A DNA stretch of 8,025 nucleotides, taken from contig JAKALW010000045.1 of NCBI GenBank assembly GCA_021823945.1, positions 1-8,025 of the forward strand, given 5' to 3'. Position numbers and translations under genes: made by a program. The stretch comes from Microcaldota archaeon (GTDB lineage: Archaea; Micrarchaeota; Micrarchaeia; Anstonellales; VGKX01). A model generated the notes under the pieces. It was not told where the DNA came from and searched no databases. It saw only the letters and a program-made list of their open reading frames with translations. This document shows positions 1 through 7,040 of the stretch, one piece after another. How positions within the stretch are numbered: the first letter of the stretch is position 1; the number at the start of each line of letters is the position of its first letter.

Positions 1-1
1 C

Positions 2-169
2 GACCAGGCCCGACAGGCCGCGGCCGAAGGTGGCGAGAACGCACAGAAGATGGTCACCGCGTTCGATGAGACCGCGAAGTCGCTCCGCAACGTGGCCTTT
101 GAAGGCGAGTCGATGGCGCGCAACAAATACCTGGGAACTGGGATTTACGGGCCGTCTGGAAAGAAGTGA
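2..169 (+). CDS. 3' end of an unidentified gene with a rubrerythrin-like start, probably chimeric
   Basis: An open frame enters from the left edge and stops at TGA 167-169, giving 55 residues. The stretch ending SLRNVAFEGESMARNKYL resembles the first helix of rubrerythrin-type ferritin-like diiron domains, which typically read like AFAGESQARNKY; the Glu in GES would be an iron ligand. A real rubrerythrin would continue for more than 100 residues, but here the frame goes into GTGIYGPSGKK and stops. The first 120 bases are about 67% GC by hand count, clearly richer than the rest of the window, and the change falls near base 125-140. The likely reading is that bases 1 to ~135 come from another genome or locus and were joined at a contig end. 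The tail after the join could be the C-terminus of whatever gene truly precedes the array. A genuine truncated gene is the alternative. Confidence 0.4.
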   Translation, partial: DQARQAAAEGGENAQKMVTAFDETAKSLRNVAFEGESMARNKYLGTGIYGPSGKK

Positions 170-294
170 ATCCATGTCTGGCCTCGGGGTTTGCTGCAAT
201 GGCTGGAATAACTGGCATGCAGTTTTGGCATGGGCATTTGCGGAAATGAAAGTAAAGGAAAGAACCGGCGGATTTGCCATATTGGTGGAAAGAA
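170..294 (+). other. Leader of gene 1, with a possible 45-codon small ORF
   Basis: These 125 bases separate the preceding stop from the gene 1 start. I see no TATA-like AT-rich element here, so the promoter of genes 1-4 is probably further upstream. An ATG at 173, preceded by AGTGA at 165-169, opens a 45-codon frame ending at 311 and overlapping the gene 1 start by 17 bases. Its middle part, AFAEMKVKERTGGF, weakly resembles AFALEEIARKTGGY from the small frame before gene 3 (3551-3622). This could be a small co-translated peptide or only a shared leader sequence. It has no recognisable domain. Confidence 0.25.
284..288 (+). promoter_or_regulatory. Ribosome binding site that fixes the gene 1 start
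   Basis: GGTGG lies six bases before the ATG at 295. It favours that ATG over the in-frame TTG at 274, which would add seven residues without counterpart in the paralogs. Confidence 0.6.
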
Positions 295-1893
295 ATGAAC
301 GAGCCTCTTGACGCGCTTGGAAAGCAATGGAACAATGTTTGCAGGCTCGTGCTAGGGGCCGAGGTCGGAAACCTTGGCACTTATGAAAAATGGCTTTCCG
401 AATGGTCCGAGGGCTTGTATTACTCGAAATCGAGCATTTCCGGGAAACAGGTGGCGTTTGGCATGCCTGATTATCCGGCCGGCTCAAAGCGCATGAGTTT
501 TGGGGAAGTGGATTTTGGCAGGAAATACCCTTCTTTGGGCATTGACGAGATAAAAGACATAGACTCGCTTTTCCAGGCTGTTTCGGACAGGGCTTATTAC
601 ACTGGCAACATAGTGCTTGGGAACTCAAAATACGTAGAGAAAAGCACAAATGTTTCCGACAGTTTCTATGTCTATGGCTCGTCGCGCGTAGTGGATTCCA
701 AATACCTGGCATATTCGAGCATGGCGCGGGAGTGCGAATGCGTGTTTGGCACTGCGGCCCCGGGAGAGTCAAAGTATCTTATCCGGTGCAGCGACACATA
801 TAGGGCGCAGCGCTGCCTTGAAGGCTGGATGGTGGCGACTACAACCGACAGCTATTATGTTTTTGACCTTAACTACTGCTCGAACTGCATGTTCTCATTC
901 AACTTGAGAAATGCAAAATACTGCATTGGTAATGCCCAGCTTGACCGTTCAAAATACCTCTCTGTCAAGGCCGCGCTTCTCGGGCAGATGCGCGATGAAC
1001 TCAAATCGAGGCGCCGCCTGCCCTCGCTTTTGGAAATAGTCGGCGCGGAAAAGCCGGATTATGCGCCTGCAAAGGCCGCGCTTTCCAGCCTCAGGCCGCC
1101 CACTGCGCAGAAAGGCGACATGGCGCCAGTAGAGTCGGCATTTTCACAAACATCAAAACTGCTTCTTGGCGTGGAGTTGAAGGGGATATCTGGCTATTCT
1201 GCCTGGCTTTCGGGGCACCTGGAGCTTGGCAAACAGGTAAAATCAGCCATTTCAAATTCTGATATTTTTCAGGGCGCGTATGCAAGGTATTTCGAGGTGC
1301 CAGAAGCAAGGATTGTGAGGGAGGATGAGGCTTTGGCGCTTGCGGCAAAGCTCAAGTGCGCTTTTGACCCGGCAACAGTCTCGCTTGATAACGCAGGCGA
1401 GCTCGTTCGCGGCATAGCATACATGTCGCTTGAAATCCGTGACGGCGCAAACAAGAACATAATCAACTGCATGGCATACGCCAACAGCTCGAACTGCTAT
1501 TTCTGCGTGCCATGCGTGCACGCCAAGGACTCGGCTTACAATTTCTGGCTGCGCTCTGCTGAATCAATATTTGGCAGTAGCGTGGTTTTCGACTCCTCGT
1601 TTTGCATCCACTGTTACCAGTCTGTAAAACTGACAAGGTGCTTTGAAATGGACTCGTGCAGGAACTGCTCAGGCTCGTATTTTTGCCACAACTGCGAAAA
1701 TGTCCATGATTCCATGTTCTGCTTCAATGTGAAAAACCTGAAATATGCCATTGGCAATGTTGAATTCCAGCGCGAGGAGTACATGTCGGTTAAAAAGAAA
1801 GTCCTCGATGAAATAGCCTTGGGGCTTGAGCGGGAAAAAACATTCCCTATCAGCATTTACAATATCGGCACGGGCAAGCGCGTGCGTGAATGA
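295..1893 (+). CDS. Array gene 1: two-module cysteine-rich repeat protein, function unknown
   Basis: This is a 532-residue protein of a family I cannot name. It has two homologous modules, residues ~5-250 and ~278-525, offset by about 275 residues. Each opens with a helical cap (W-x-x-x-C-x-x-x-L-G-x-E and Y-x-x-W-L), followed by a K-S-x-x-S motif (residues 45-49 and 316-320). A repeat zone follows in which S or C recurs at 123, 135, 147, 159, 174, 186 and 198. The C-terminal module has seven cysteines at 437, 440, 449, 458, 464, 467 and 476, plus FCHNCE and MFCFNVKNLKYAIGN; the N-terminal module ends SFNLRNAKYCIGN. The first ~245 residues align without gaps to gene 2, with 26 of 40 identical over residues 81-120. 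There is no signal peptide or membrane segment. The coding frame is certain, and metal binding or a structural role is only inferred. About 9 of 22 Ile codons are ATA and about 10 of 27 Arg codons are AGG, an archaeal-like usage. Confidence 0.93.
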   Translation: MNEPLDALGKQWNNVCRLVLGAEVGNLGTYEKWLSEWSEGLYYSKSSISGKQVAFGMPDYPAGSKRMSFGEVDFGRKYPSLGIDEIKDIDSLFQAVSDRAYYTGNIVLGNSKYVEKSTNVSDSFYVYGSSRVVDSKYLAYSSMARECECVFGTAAPGESKYLIRCSDTYRAQRCLEGWMVATTTDSYYVFDLNYCSNCMFSFNLRNAKYCIGNAQLDRSKYLSVKAALLGQMRDELKSRRRLPSLLEIVGAEKPDYAPAKAALSSLRPPTAQKGDMAPVESAFSQTSKLLLGVELKGISGYSAWLSGHLELGKQVKSAISNSDIFQGAYARYFEVPEARIVREDEALALAAKLKCAFDPATVSLDNAGELVRGIAYMSLEIRDGANKNIINCMAYANSSNCYFCVPCVHAKDSAYNFWLRSAESIFGSSVVFDSSFCIHCYQSVKLTRCFEMDSCRNCSGSYFCHNCENVHDSMFCFNVKNLKYAIGNVEFQREEYMSVKKKVLDEIALGLEREKTFPISIYNIGTGKRVRE

Positions 1894-1920
1894 ATCCTTC
1901 AAGACCTTCGAAATTATCTC

Positions 1921-1924
1921 GGTG
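1921..1924 (+). promoter_or_regulatory. Ribosome binding site that fixes the gene 2 start
   Basis: GGTG lies seven bases before the ATG at 1932. An earlier ATG at 1890 overlaps the gene 1 stop (ATGA), but its 14 extra residues match no paralog, while the protein from 1932 aligns from its first residues. Confidence 0.6.
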
Positions 1925-1931
1925 CTTTGAA

Positions 1932-3545
1932 ATGGGCGGTACTCTTGAAATCCTGGACAAAAGATGGCGCGCGGCATGCGAGGTGCTTTTCAAGGAGGAG
2001 GTTGGCCCGCTTGAGGACTATGCCCAGTGGCTTTCCGGGCTGACACGCCAAAATGTCAGCCGCAAATCCAGCATTAGCGGGAAGGAAGTGGCATATGCCA
2101 TAAACGAGTATGCCGAAGGCTCCAGGTGGATAAGCTTTGACGAGATTGACTATGGCGCAAAATACGCGCCCCTGAGCCTGGACCAGATAAAGGACTTAGA
2201 TTCCCTTCTCGATGCTGTTTCAGAGAGGGCTTGCTATGCAGGCAACATAATACTTGGGAATTCCGGGCAGGTGGAAAAAAGCTCCAACATAACTGACAGC
2301 TACTTCATGCTCAACACATCCATGCTTGGCGATTGCAAAAATCTCGCCTACTCTTCGCGCGGCAGGCTGTGCACTGACTGCTTTGGCGTCTATGGGCCAG
2401 GGGAGTCGGAATTCTGCATACGCTGCCCCCAGACCTACAGGGACAAGCGGTGCTTTGAGATGTGGGTCACGCAGAACTGCTCTGACGGCTATTATTCCTA
2501 CAACCTGAGGAACTGCAGCGAATGCATGTTTTGCTTTAATGTGCAAAACAAGCGCTTCGCCATAGGAAACCTGGAACTTGGGAAGGATAAATACATACAG
2601 CTGAAGGAAAAACTGATTGCGGACATGGTCGGGGAGCTCAAGCGCAAAAAAAAGCTCCCTTCACTCATGGACATAGTGGCAAAAAGCGGCTTTGAAAAGC
2701 CAGCCATTTCGGCGCCTGAAACCCGGCAGGACGGCGGCGAGGGCAAGAAAGCAACCGAGGCAGCGTTCCAGAAAACATCATCCCTCTTATTCGGGGCTAA
2801 ACTGCGGGGAATAGACTCATATTCATCTTGGCTCACGAGAAATGGCGAGAGCATGCTAAGAGCAAAATCCGCCGCGAGCGGCAGGAAGATACTTTTCTTC
2901 AAAAGCGCTCTATCTCCCGTGCATCTTCCAATTCTTACCAGGGCTGTCACGGAGCGCGAGGCGCTCGAGCTTGGCAAGACTGCCCGCGTAAGCTTGGAGG
3001 ACGCCGAAGGGCTGGCGCTTGCCAATGCGCACCGTGTCATAGGTTCCCTGGCGTTTTTCAACATGGAATTCGAAGAAGGGACCAACACATGCCTTACAGA
3101 ATGCTCCACCACAATTGAAAGCTCGCTATCATACCGCTCTGGCGCAATGGTGTATTCCAAATACTGCGGCTATATTTTCTACCCGCGAAGCTGCGAGCAC
3201 ATGTTTGGCGGGAATCAGCTCTTTGACTGCTCGTTTTGCATAAAATGCTACCATTCAGTCAAGCTCACGCGCTGTTTCGAGTGCGACTCGTGCAGGACGT
3301 GCTCTGACTCGTATTTCTGCCACAACTGCGAAGGATTGCAGGACTCCATGTTCTGTTTCAATGCGAAGAACCTGAGATACGCGATTGGGAACGCGGAGGT
3401 CGGGCGTGAGAAATACCTTGAAATCAAGGGGAAACTCCTCGCCGGAATCGCAGGCAGGCTTGAAAAAGGCCATGATTTGAATCTTAGCATCTACAATATT
3501 GGCGCCGTCGGGCGCAAGCCAACGAAAGCCGGGAAGGCGCGCTGA
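1932..3545 (+). CDS. Array gene 2: two-module cysteine-rich repeat protein, function unknown
   Basis: This 537-residue paralog of gene 1 starts 38 bases after the gene 1 stop and is probably co-transcribed with it. The modules are residues ~4-250 and ~275-524, joined by a charged, flexible linker. It is the most cysteine-rich of the well-aligned pair. The seven-cysteine ladder in the second module sits at 436, 439, 448, 457, 463, 466 and 475, and five of the seven equivalent places in the first module (162, 165, 174, 183, 201) are also cysteine. It carries K-S-x-x-S-G at 45-50 and 312-317, CMFCFNVQNKRFAIGN at the end of module 1, and FCHNCEGLQDSMFCFNAKN in module 2. The first module therefore looks closest to a common ancestor in which both halves carried the ladder. 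The basic tail (residues ~526-537) is specific to this copy. An upstream in-frame ATG at 1890 would give 551 residues. No enzyme motif is visible. Confidence 0.93.
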   Translation: MGGTLEILDKRWRAACEVLFKEEVGPLEDYAQWLSGLTRQNVSRKSSISGKEVAYAINEYAEGSRWISFDEIDYGAKYAPLSLDQIKDLDSLLDAVSERACYAGNIILGNSGQVEKSSNITDSYFMLNTSMLGDCKNLAYSSRGRLCTDCFGVYGPGESEFCIRCPQTYRDKRCFEMWVTQNCSDGYYSYNLRNCSECMFCFNVQNKRFAIGNLELGKDKYIQLKEKLIADMVGELKRKKKLPSLMDIVAKSGFEKPAISAPETRQDGGEGKKATEAAFQKTSSLLFGAKLRGIDSYSSWLTRNGESMLRAKSAASGRKILFFKSALSPVHLPILTRAVTEREALELGKTARVSLEDAEGLALANAHRVIGSLAFFNMEFEEGTNTCLTECSTTIESSLSYRSGAMVYSKYCGYIFYPRSCEHMFGGNQLFDCSFCIKCYHSVKLTRCFECDSCRTCSDSYFCHNCEGLQDSMFCFNAKNLRYAIGNAEVGREKYLEIKGKLLAGIAGRLEKGHDLNLSIYNIGAVGRKPTKAGKAR

Positions 3546-3622
3546 AAGGAATGGCATTCGCATTGGAAGAAATCGCAAGGAAAACAGGAGGATATCGCTT
3601 TGGCAAGGGAATTTGGGCATAG
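3546..3622 (+). other. Gap between genes 2 and 3, filled by a possible 23-residue small ORF
   Basis: These 77 bases hold an ATG at 3551 and a stop at 3620-3622, a 24-codon frame that ends immediately before the gene 3 ATG at 3623. The peptide begins MAFALEEIARKTGGY. Against translation, the purine-rich AAGGA (3546-3550) touches the ATG with no spacer. In its favour, the frame fits the gap exactly and is weakly similar to the frame before gene 1. I see no TATA-like element, so genes 2 and 3 are probably on one transcript. Confidence 0.25.
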
Positions 3623-5290
3623 ATGGTCAAAATGGACATAAACTCCGCTTGGAAACAGACGTGCAAAGTCATATTCGGGGAGGAAATAGGCGACCTGGTG
3701 GATTTTGCTCCATATCTCAGGGAATATCATTATTCCCCGCTTGTGAAGGGCAAATCCGCCATTTCCGGGAAAGACGTCTGGATTGGAACCAACAGGTATT
3801 GCAAGGGCGCACGCCTGATTTCCCAGGATGAAATCGGGGCAGGCAAGCCGACCGCGGCATATAATAATCCTGACGCGCAGGGCAAGGCTTTGGCCGTATC
3901 CGTCAAATCAATGGCTGCGCTTTCCATAAACGACGTCAAGGACCTTGACTCGCTTCTAGACTCCCTCGGCGAAACATTCTGCTATTCCGGCAACAAGGTT
4001 TTTGGCACATGCTCAAGCCTTGAAAACGTGGACAACTGCTCCGACAGCCACTTTGTGTCCAATTCGCACACTGTTGTATCCTCAAAATACGTGGCATACT
4101 CTGCATTCATACGCCAAAACAGCGAATTCATATTCGGCTCGTGCACGCTCATAAACAGCAGCCATCTCATCCGGGTGCTTGGCACTGACTCGCTTGTGCG
4201 CAGCTTCGAGTGCAGCTGGACGACCAAAAGCTCGGACATGTTTTTCACCTCGCACTGTAGGGACTGCACCGAGTGCATGTTTTCCTTCAACCTGCGCTCG
4301 AAAAAATACAGGATTGGCAATCTGGAGCTTGAGCGCGGCAAGTATCTCGGACTCAAGAAAAAACTCTGCGCCGAAACTGTCCAGCACATGAAAAAACACA
4401 AATCATTCCCATCGGTTTTTGGGTTTTCCTCGAAGCCAAGCCTGAATTCCATGAAGGACATTTTCCCTGCGGGCAGCGCAGGAAAAGCGGTCATGAAAAC
4501 GGGCACGGCCCCTGCTTGGGACAAGACGGGGCTTGAAACAGCTTTTAGCGAAACCACCAAACTCATATTTGGGAAAGAACTCAAGGGAATTGACAATTAT
4601 TCCAAATTCCTGTCCGAGCGCACCGACAGGGTATATGGCCTCACAACGCCTTTTGGGAGCAAGGCATTCCATTCGCACTATTTCCGTGGGGGCAGGGTGT
4701 CGGAAACCAGGCTTGTCAGCCTTGAAGAGGCTTTGGAACTTGGAAAGCTCGACATTGGCCCGGGCTGGGGCGGGTCGCTTGCCCAAATCCTTGAAAGGCT
4801 TGAGAGGATAGCGTTTTACCCGGCTGGCATGTCCGAGGGCAACAACCATAACAATTACGCAGTCCCTGTCCAGTACACCGCAACTGACTGCTACATGGTA
4901 TCGGATTCCACATTCTCGAAAAAATGCGCATATTGCACGCACACGCAAAACTGCGAGTCAGTTTTCGGTTCCGGCGTGCTGATGATGGAATCCTCTTTCT
5001 GCCTGCGCTGCCACGACTGTGTCAGGCTCAATGCCTGCACTGACATGGACGGCTCGAAAAACTGCCATCGCTGCATGTTCTGCCATAACTGCGAGGGGCT
5101 TTCCGACTGCATGTTCTGCTTCAATGCGAAAAACCTTCGCTATGCAATCGGCAATGTGGAAGTCGGCAGGGAAAAATACGAGAAAATCCGGGCAATGGTG
5201 CTTGCCGGCCTTCTAAAACGGCTTGAGAAAACAGGGACTTTCGGGTTTGACATATGCAATCTTGGCTGCCACAAGCCAAAAGGAAAGTGA
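3623..5290 (+). CDS. Array gene 3: divergent two-module cysteine-rich repeat protein, function unknown
   Basis: This 555-residue paralog has modules at ~6-268 and ~303-549. It carries an insertion relative to genes 1 and 2 before the conserved D-x-K-D-L-D-S motif (around residues 75-100), a feature partly shared with gene 4. The seven invariant cysteines are at 460, 463, 472, 481, 487, 490 and 499, with extra ones at 466, 484 and 496. The resulting run CHRCMFCHNCEG is the densest cysteine stretch in the window. The first module keeps the 12-residue rhythm (S142, S154, S167, S179, S194, M206, C218) but has few ladder cysteines. K-S-A-I-S-G is at 44-49; the second module has lost this motif. 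The tail DICNLGCHKPKGK adds two cysteines. The start could also be the ATG at 3632; 3623 is kept because it directly follows the small-frame stop. The ribosome binding site is weak (AAGGGA at 3605-3610 or GGG at 3615-3617). Confidence 0.92.
   Translation: MVKMDINSAWKQTCKVIFGEEIGDLVDFAPYLREYHYSPLVKGKSAISGKDVWIGTNRYCKGARLISQDEIGAGKPTAAYNNPDAQGKALAVSVKSMAALSINDVKDLDSLLDSLGETFCYSGNKVFGTCSSLENVDNCSDSHFVSNSHTVVSSKYVAYSAFIRQNSEFIFGSCTLINSSHLIRVLGTDSLVRSFECSWTTKSSDMFFTSHCRDCTECMFSFNLRSKKYRIGNLELERGKYLGLKKKLCAETVQHMKKHKSFPSVFGFSSKPSLNSMKDIFPAGSAGKAVMKTGTAPAWDKTGLETAFSETTKLIFGKELKGIDNYSKFLSERTDRVYGLTTPFGSKAFHSHYFRGGRVSETRLVSLEEALELGKLDIGPGWGGSLAQILERLERIAFYPAGMSEGNNHNNYAVPVQYTATDCYMVSDSTFSKKCAYCTHTQNCESVFGSGVLMMESSFCLRCHDCVRLNACTDMDGSKNCHRCMFCHNCEGLSDCMFCFNAKNLRYAIGNVEVGREKYEKIRAMVLAGLLKRLEKTGTFGFDICNLGCHKPKGK
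5281..5290 (+). promoter_or_regulatory. Ribosome binding site of gene 4, overlapping the gene 3 stop
   Basis: AGGAAAGTGA, which includes the gene 3 stop codon, ends five bases before the ATG at 5296. It supports that start over an ATG at 5254 inside gene 3, whose 14 extra residues match no paralog. The tight spacing suggests translational coupling of genes 3 and 4. Confidence 0.5.
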
Positions 5291-5295
5291 AATCC

Positions 5296-6963
5296 ATGCA
5301 TGAAATCGACGAGGCATGGGCAAAGACCTGCGAAATCCTCCTTGGCGGGGAAATCGGGGAACTTGGCAAGTTTGAAACCCATCTTTCCCGCTATGTGGCC
5401 CCACTGTCCATGAAAAAATCAGCCATTTCCGGCATTGGCGTGGCAGTTCACGAGGGTTCTTTTTGCAATGGCGCAAAATTCATTTCCAACTCCGAGTCTG
5501 AAGCCGCCGCCCCAGTTTCCCGGGTCAATCCATTGGACATTAATTCCATAAAGGACCTTGATTCGATTCTTGAGGCGCTGGCAGGCAGGACCTATTACTC
5601 CGGCAATATCGTTCTTGGCAACTCTTCAAACGTCTCGCTTTCAAACAGGTGCATGAATTCAAGCTGCGTATATGCGTCCAGCGATGTTTATGACTCCGAA
5701 TATGTGGCGTATTCCTCAATCATGCGCTACATGAAATACGCGTTCGGCGCCGATACGGTGGCAGATTCGGCCTTTGTCATAGGCGGGTTCAACACGACGC
5801 ACGACACGAGGTGTTTCGAGGTAAACCAAACATTCTATTCATCCGACTGCTATTATGTGGCTAACCTTGAAGGCTGCAATGACTGCATGTTTTCCTTCAA
5901 TCTGCGAAATGCGAGTTATTGCATTGGCAACCTGGCTTTGCCAAAACCGGAATATGGGAAAATCAAGGCCAAGTTGCTTGAGGACATCAGGTCCACGCTC
6001 GCCTCCAGAAAGGAAGCGCCAAGAATAATCGATTTTCTCGCGCTCCGCAAGGCGAAATCAGGCGTTTTCCTGCAAAAAAACAGCGTGCTTCCTGATGCAG
6101 GCGCAACGACGCCGGGCAGGGGCACGTCCTCCAATTTCCTATCGATGCAGGAACAGGTTCCCAGACAAGCGGCATTGGAAAAAATCAACTCGGCCTTTGG
6201 CGAAACAGCCCAGCTTATATTCGGAAAGAGGCTCGGGCGTATGTCTGATTATGGCGCGTGGCTCCAGGGGCATGTGCCACCCCCGCGAAAGTCAAAATCA
6301 GTTGCCAGTGGAATTGCCATGGTCGTCCCGGGCTGGAAATTTTTCAGTACAGTCGGCGATTTCGTGACATTTGAGGAATCACTGGAGCTTGGCAGGCAAA
6401 CCCTCTCAAAAGAGGAAATAGAAACGTTTTCGCTTTCCAACGCCGCCGAGTCCCTTAAGGGGCTTAGCCTGACATCCCCCTGGTTTTATAGGAAGAGCAT
6501 GGGCATGGTTGACGTGGCAATATCCCGCGAGGCCCAATACTGCTACTGGGGCTCGATTTACGTTTTCAGCAGGTATTGCGCATATTCGCACTGGCCGCGC
6601 GACAGCGAATACGTGTTCGGCTCGAACCTGATATTTTCCTCCAAATTCTGCATAAAATGCCACGACTCGAGCAACCTGTCCAGGTGCTTTGAGGTGTCCG
6701 ACTCGAACAACTGCTCGGATTGTTACTTCTGCCACAATTGCGAAGGCATGCAGGAGTGCATGTTCTGCTTCAATGCCAAGAACCTCAAATATGCAATATT
6801 CAACGTCAAACTTGAAAAGGTCAAATATCAGGCGCTGAAAAAATCAGCGCTTGCGGGCATAACAAAAGATCTTGAGGAAAACAAATCGCTCGGAATTGAC
6901 ATATTCAATTTGGGCTGTCTGCACTGGAAAAAGAGACAAGAGCGCACCCGCAAGAAAAAGTGA
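5296..6963 (+). CDS. Array gene 4: two-module cysteine-rich repeat protein, function unknown
   Basis: This 555-residue paralog begins five bases after the gene 3 stop, so the two are almost certainly co-transcribed. The modules are ~3-250 and ~294-541. The linker (~251-293) is the longest in the array and rich in Gly, Ser, Thr and Pro. The seven-cysteine ladder is complete at 452, 455, 464, 473, 479, 482 and 491, with FCHNCEGMQECMFCFNAKN. Only one of the equivalent places in module 1 is cysteine (C173). K-S-A-I-S-G is at 41-46 and K-S-V-A-S-G at 334-339. The otherwise constant A-I-G-N after the ladder is A-I-F-N here (499-502). The C-terminus ends in a very basic tail (KKRQERTRKKK), which could contact nucleic acid, although nothing else supports that. 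It groups with gene 3 by its longer insertion before D-I-N-S-I-K-D-L-D and its D-I-F-N-L-G-C tail. It is the last gene before the promoter-like gap. Confidence 0.93.
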   Translation: MHEIDEAWAKTCEILLGGEIGELGKFETHLSRYVAPLSMKKSAISGIGVAVHEGSFCNGAKFISNSESEAAAPVSRVNPLDINSIKDLDSILEALAGRTYYSGNIVLGNSSNVSLSNRCMNSSCVYASSDVYDSEYVAYSSIMRYMKYAFGADTVADSAFVIGGFNTTHDTRCFEVNQTFYSSDCYYVANLEGCNDCMFSFNLRNASYCIGNLALPKPEYGKIKAKLLEDIRSTLASRKEAPRIIDFLALRKAKSGVFLQKNSVLPDAGATTPGRGTSSNFLSMQEQVPRQAALEKINSAFGETAQLIFGKRLGRMSDYGAWLQGHVPPPRKSKSVASGIAMVVPGWKFFSTVGDFVTFEESLELGRQTLSKEEIETFSLSNAAESLKGLSLTSPWFYRKSMGMVDVAISREAQYCYWGSIYVFSRYCAYSHWPRDSEYVFGSNLIFSSKFCIKCHDSSNLSRCFEVSDSNNCSDCYFCHNCEGMQECMFCFNAKNLKYAIFNVKLEKVKYQALKKSALAGITKDLEENKSLGIDIFNLGCLHWKKRQERTRKKK

Positions 6964-6981
6964 TTATTTGCGCAGGATTCG

Positions 6982-7019
6982 TCTGGAAGCCTGGAATTTG
7001 CCTGGATGCCCGGAATTTA
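6982..7019 (+). repeat. 19-bp imperfect tandem repeat upstream of the gene 5 promoter
   Basis: TCTGGAAGCCTGGAATTTG (6982-7000) is followed directly by CCTGGATGCCCGGAATTTA (7001-7019), with 15 of 19 positions equal. Each unit contains two GGA cores eight bases apart, so there are four similar half-sites in a row. It lies about 20 bp upstream of the TATA-like element, a usual place for an archaeal activator site. It is a candidate operator only; no regulator is identified in the window. Confidence 0.45.
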
Positions 7020-7040
7020 TTTGAAAATCATGAATACGAG

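Noticed and set aside
646..933. Pentapeptide-repeat or hexapeptide (LbH) solenoid
   Set aside because: The period is 12 with a D-S-x-aromatic pattern; neither the A-x-L-x-x pentapeptide nor the hexapeptide I/V/L-G-x pattern is present.
1603..1770. Classical zinc-ribbon, ferredoxin or rubredoxin domain from the C-x-x-C pairs
   Set aside because: The spacing (2-8-8-5-2-8) fits none of those folds. The cysteines follow the 12-residue repeat instead, so a named domain would be unjustified.
1890..1932. ATGA overlap start of gene 2 at 1890
   Set aside because: The 14 added residues have no match in paralogs, and a better placed GGTG precedes the ATG at 1932.
2498..3160. 220-codon antisense open frame within gene 2
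   Set aside because: It lies wholly opposite a well-conserved paralog frame, has no family similarity I can see, and similar antisense frames appear opposite the other copies. It is a by-product of the codon pattern.
4403..4948. 181-codon antisense open frame within gene 3
   Set aside because: It is opposite a conserved coding region, with no ribosome binding site or recognisable domain; treated as a shadow frame.
6940..6965. Functional DNA- or RNA-binding role for gene 4 based on its basic tail
   Set aside because: Only this copy has so strongly basic an end, and no nucleic-acid-binding domain is visible; noted but not claimed.
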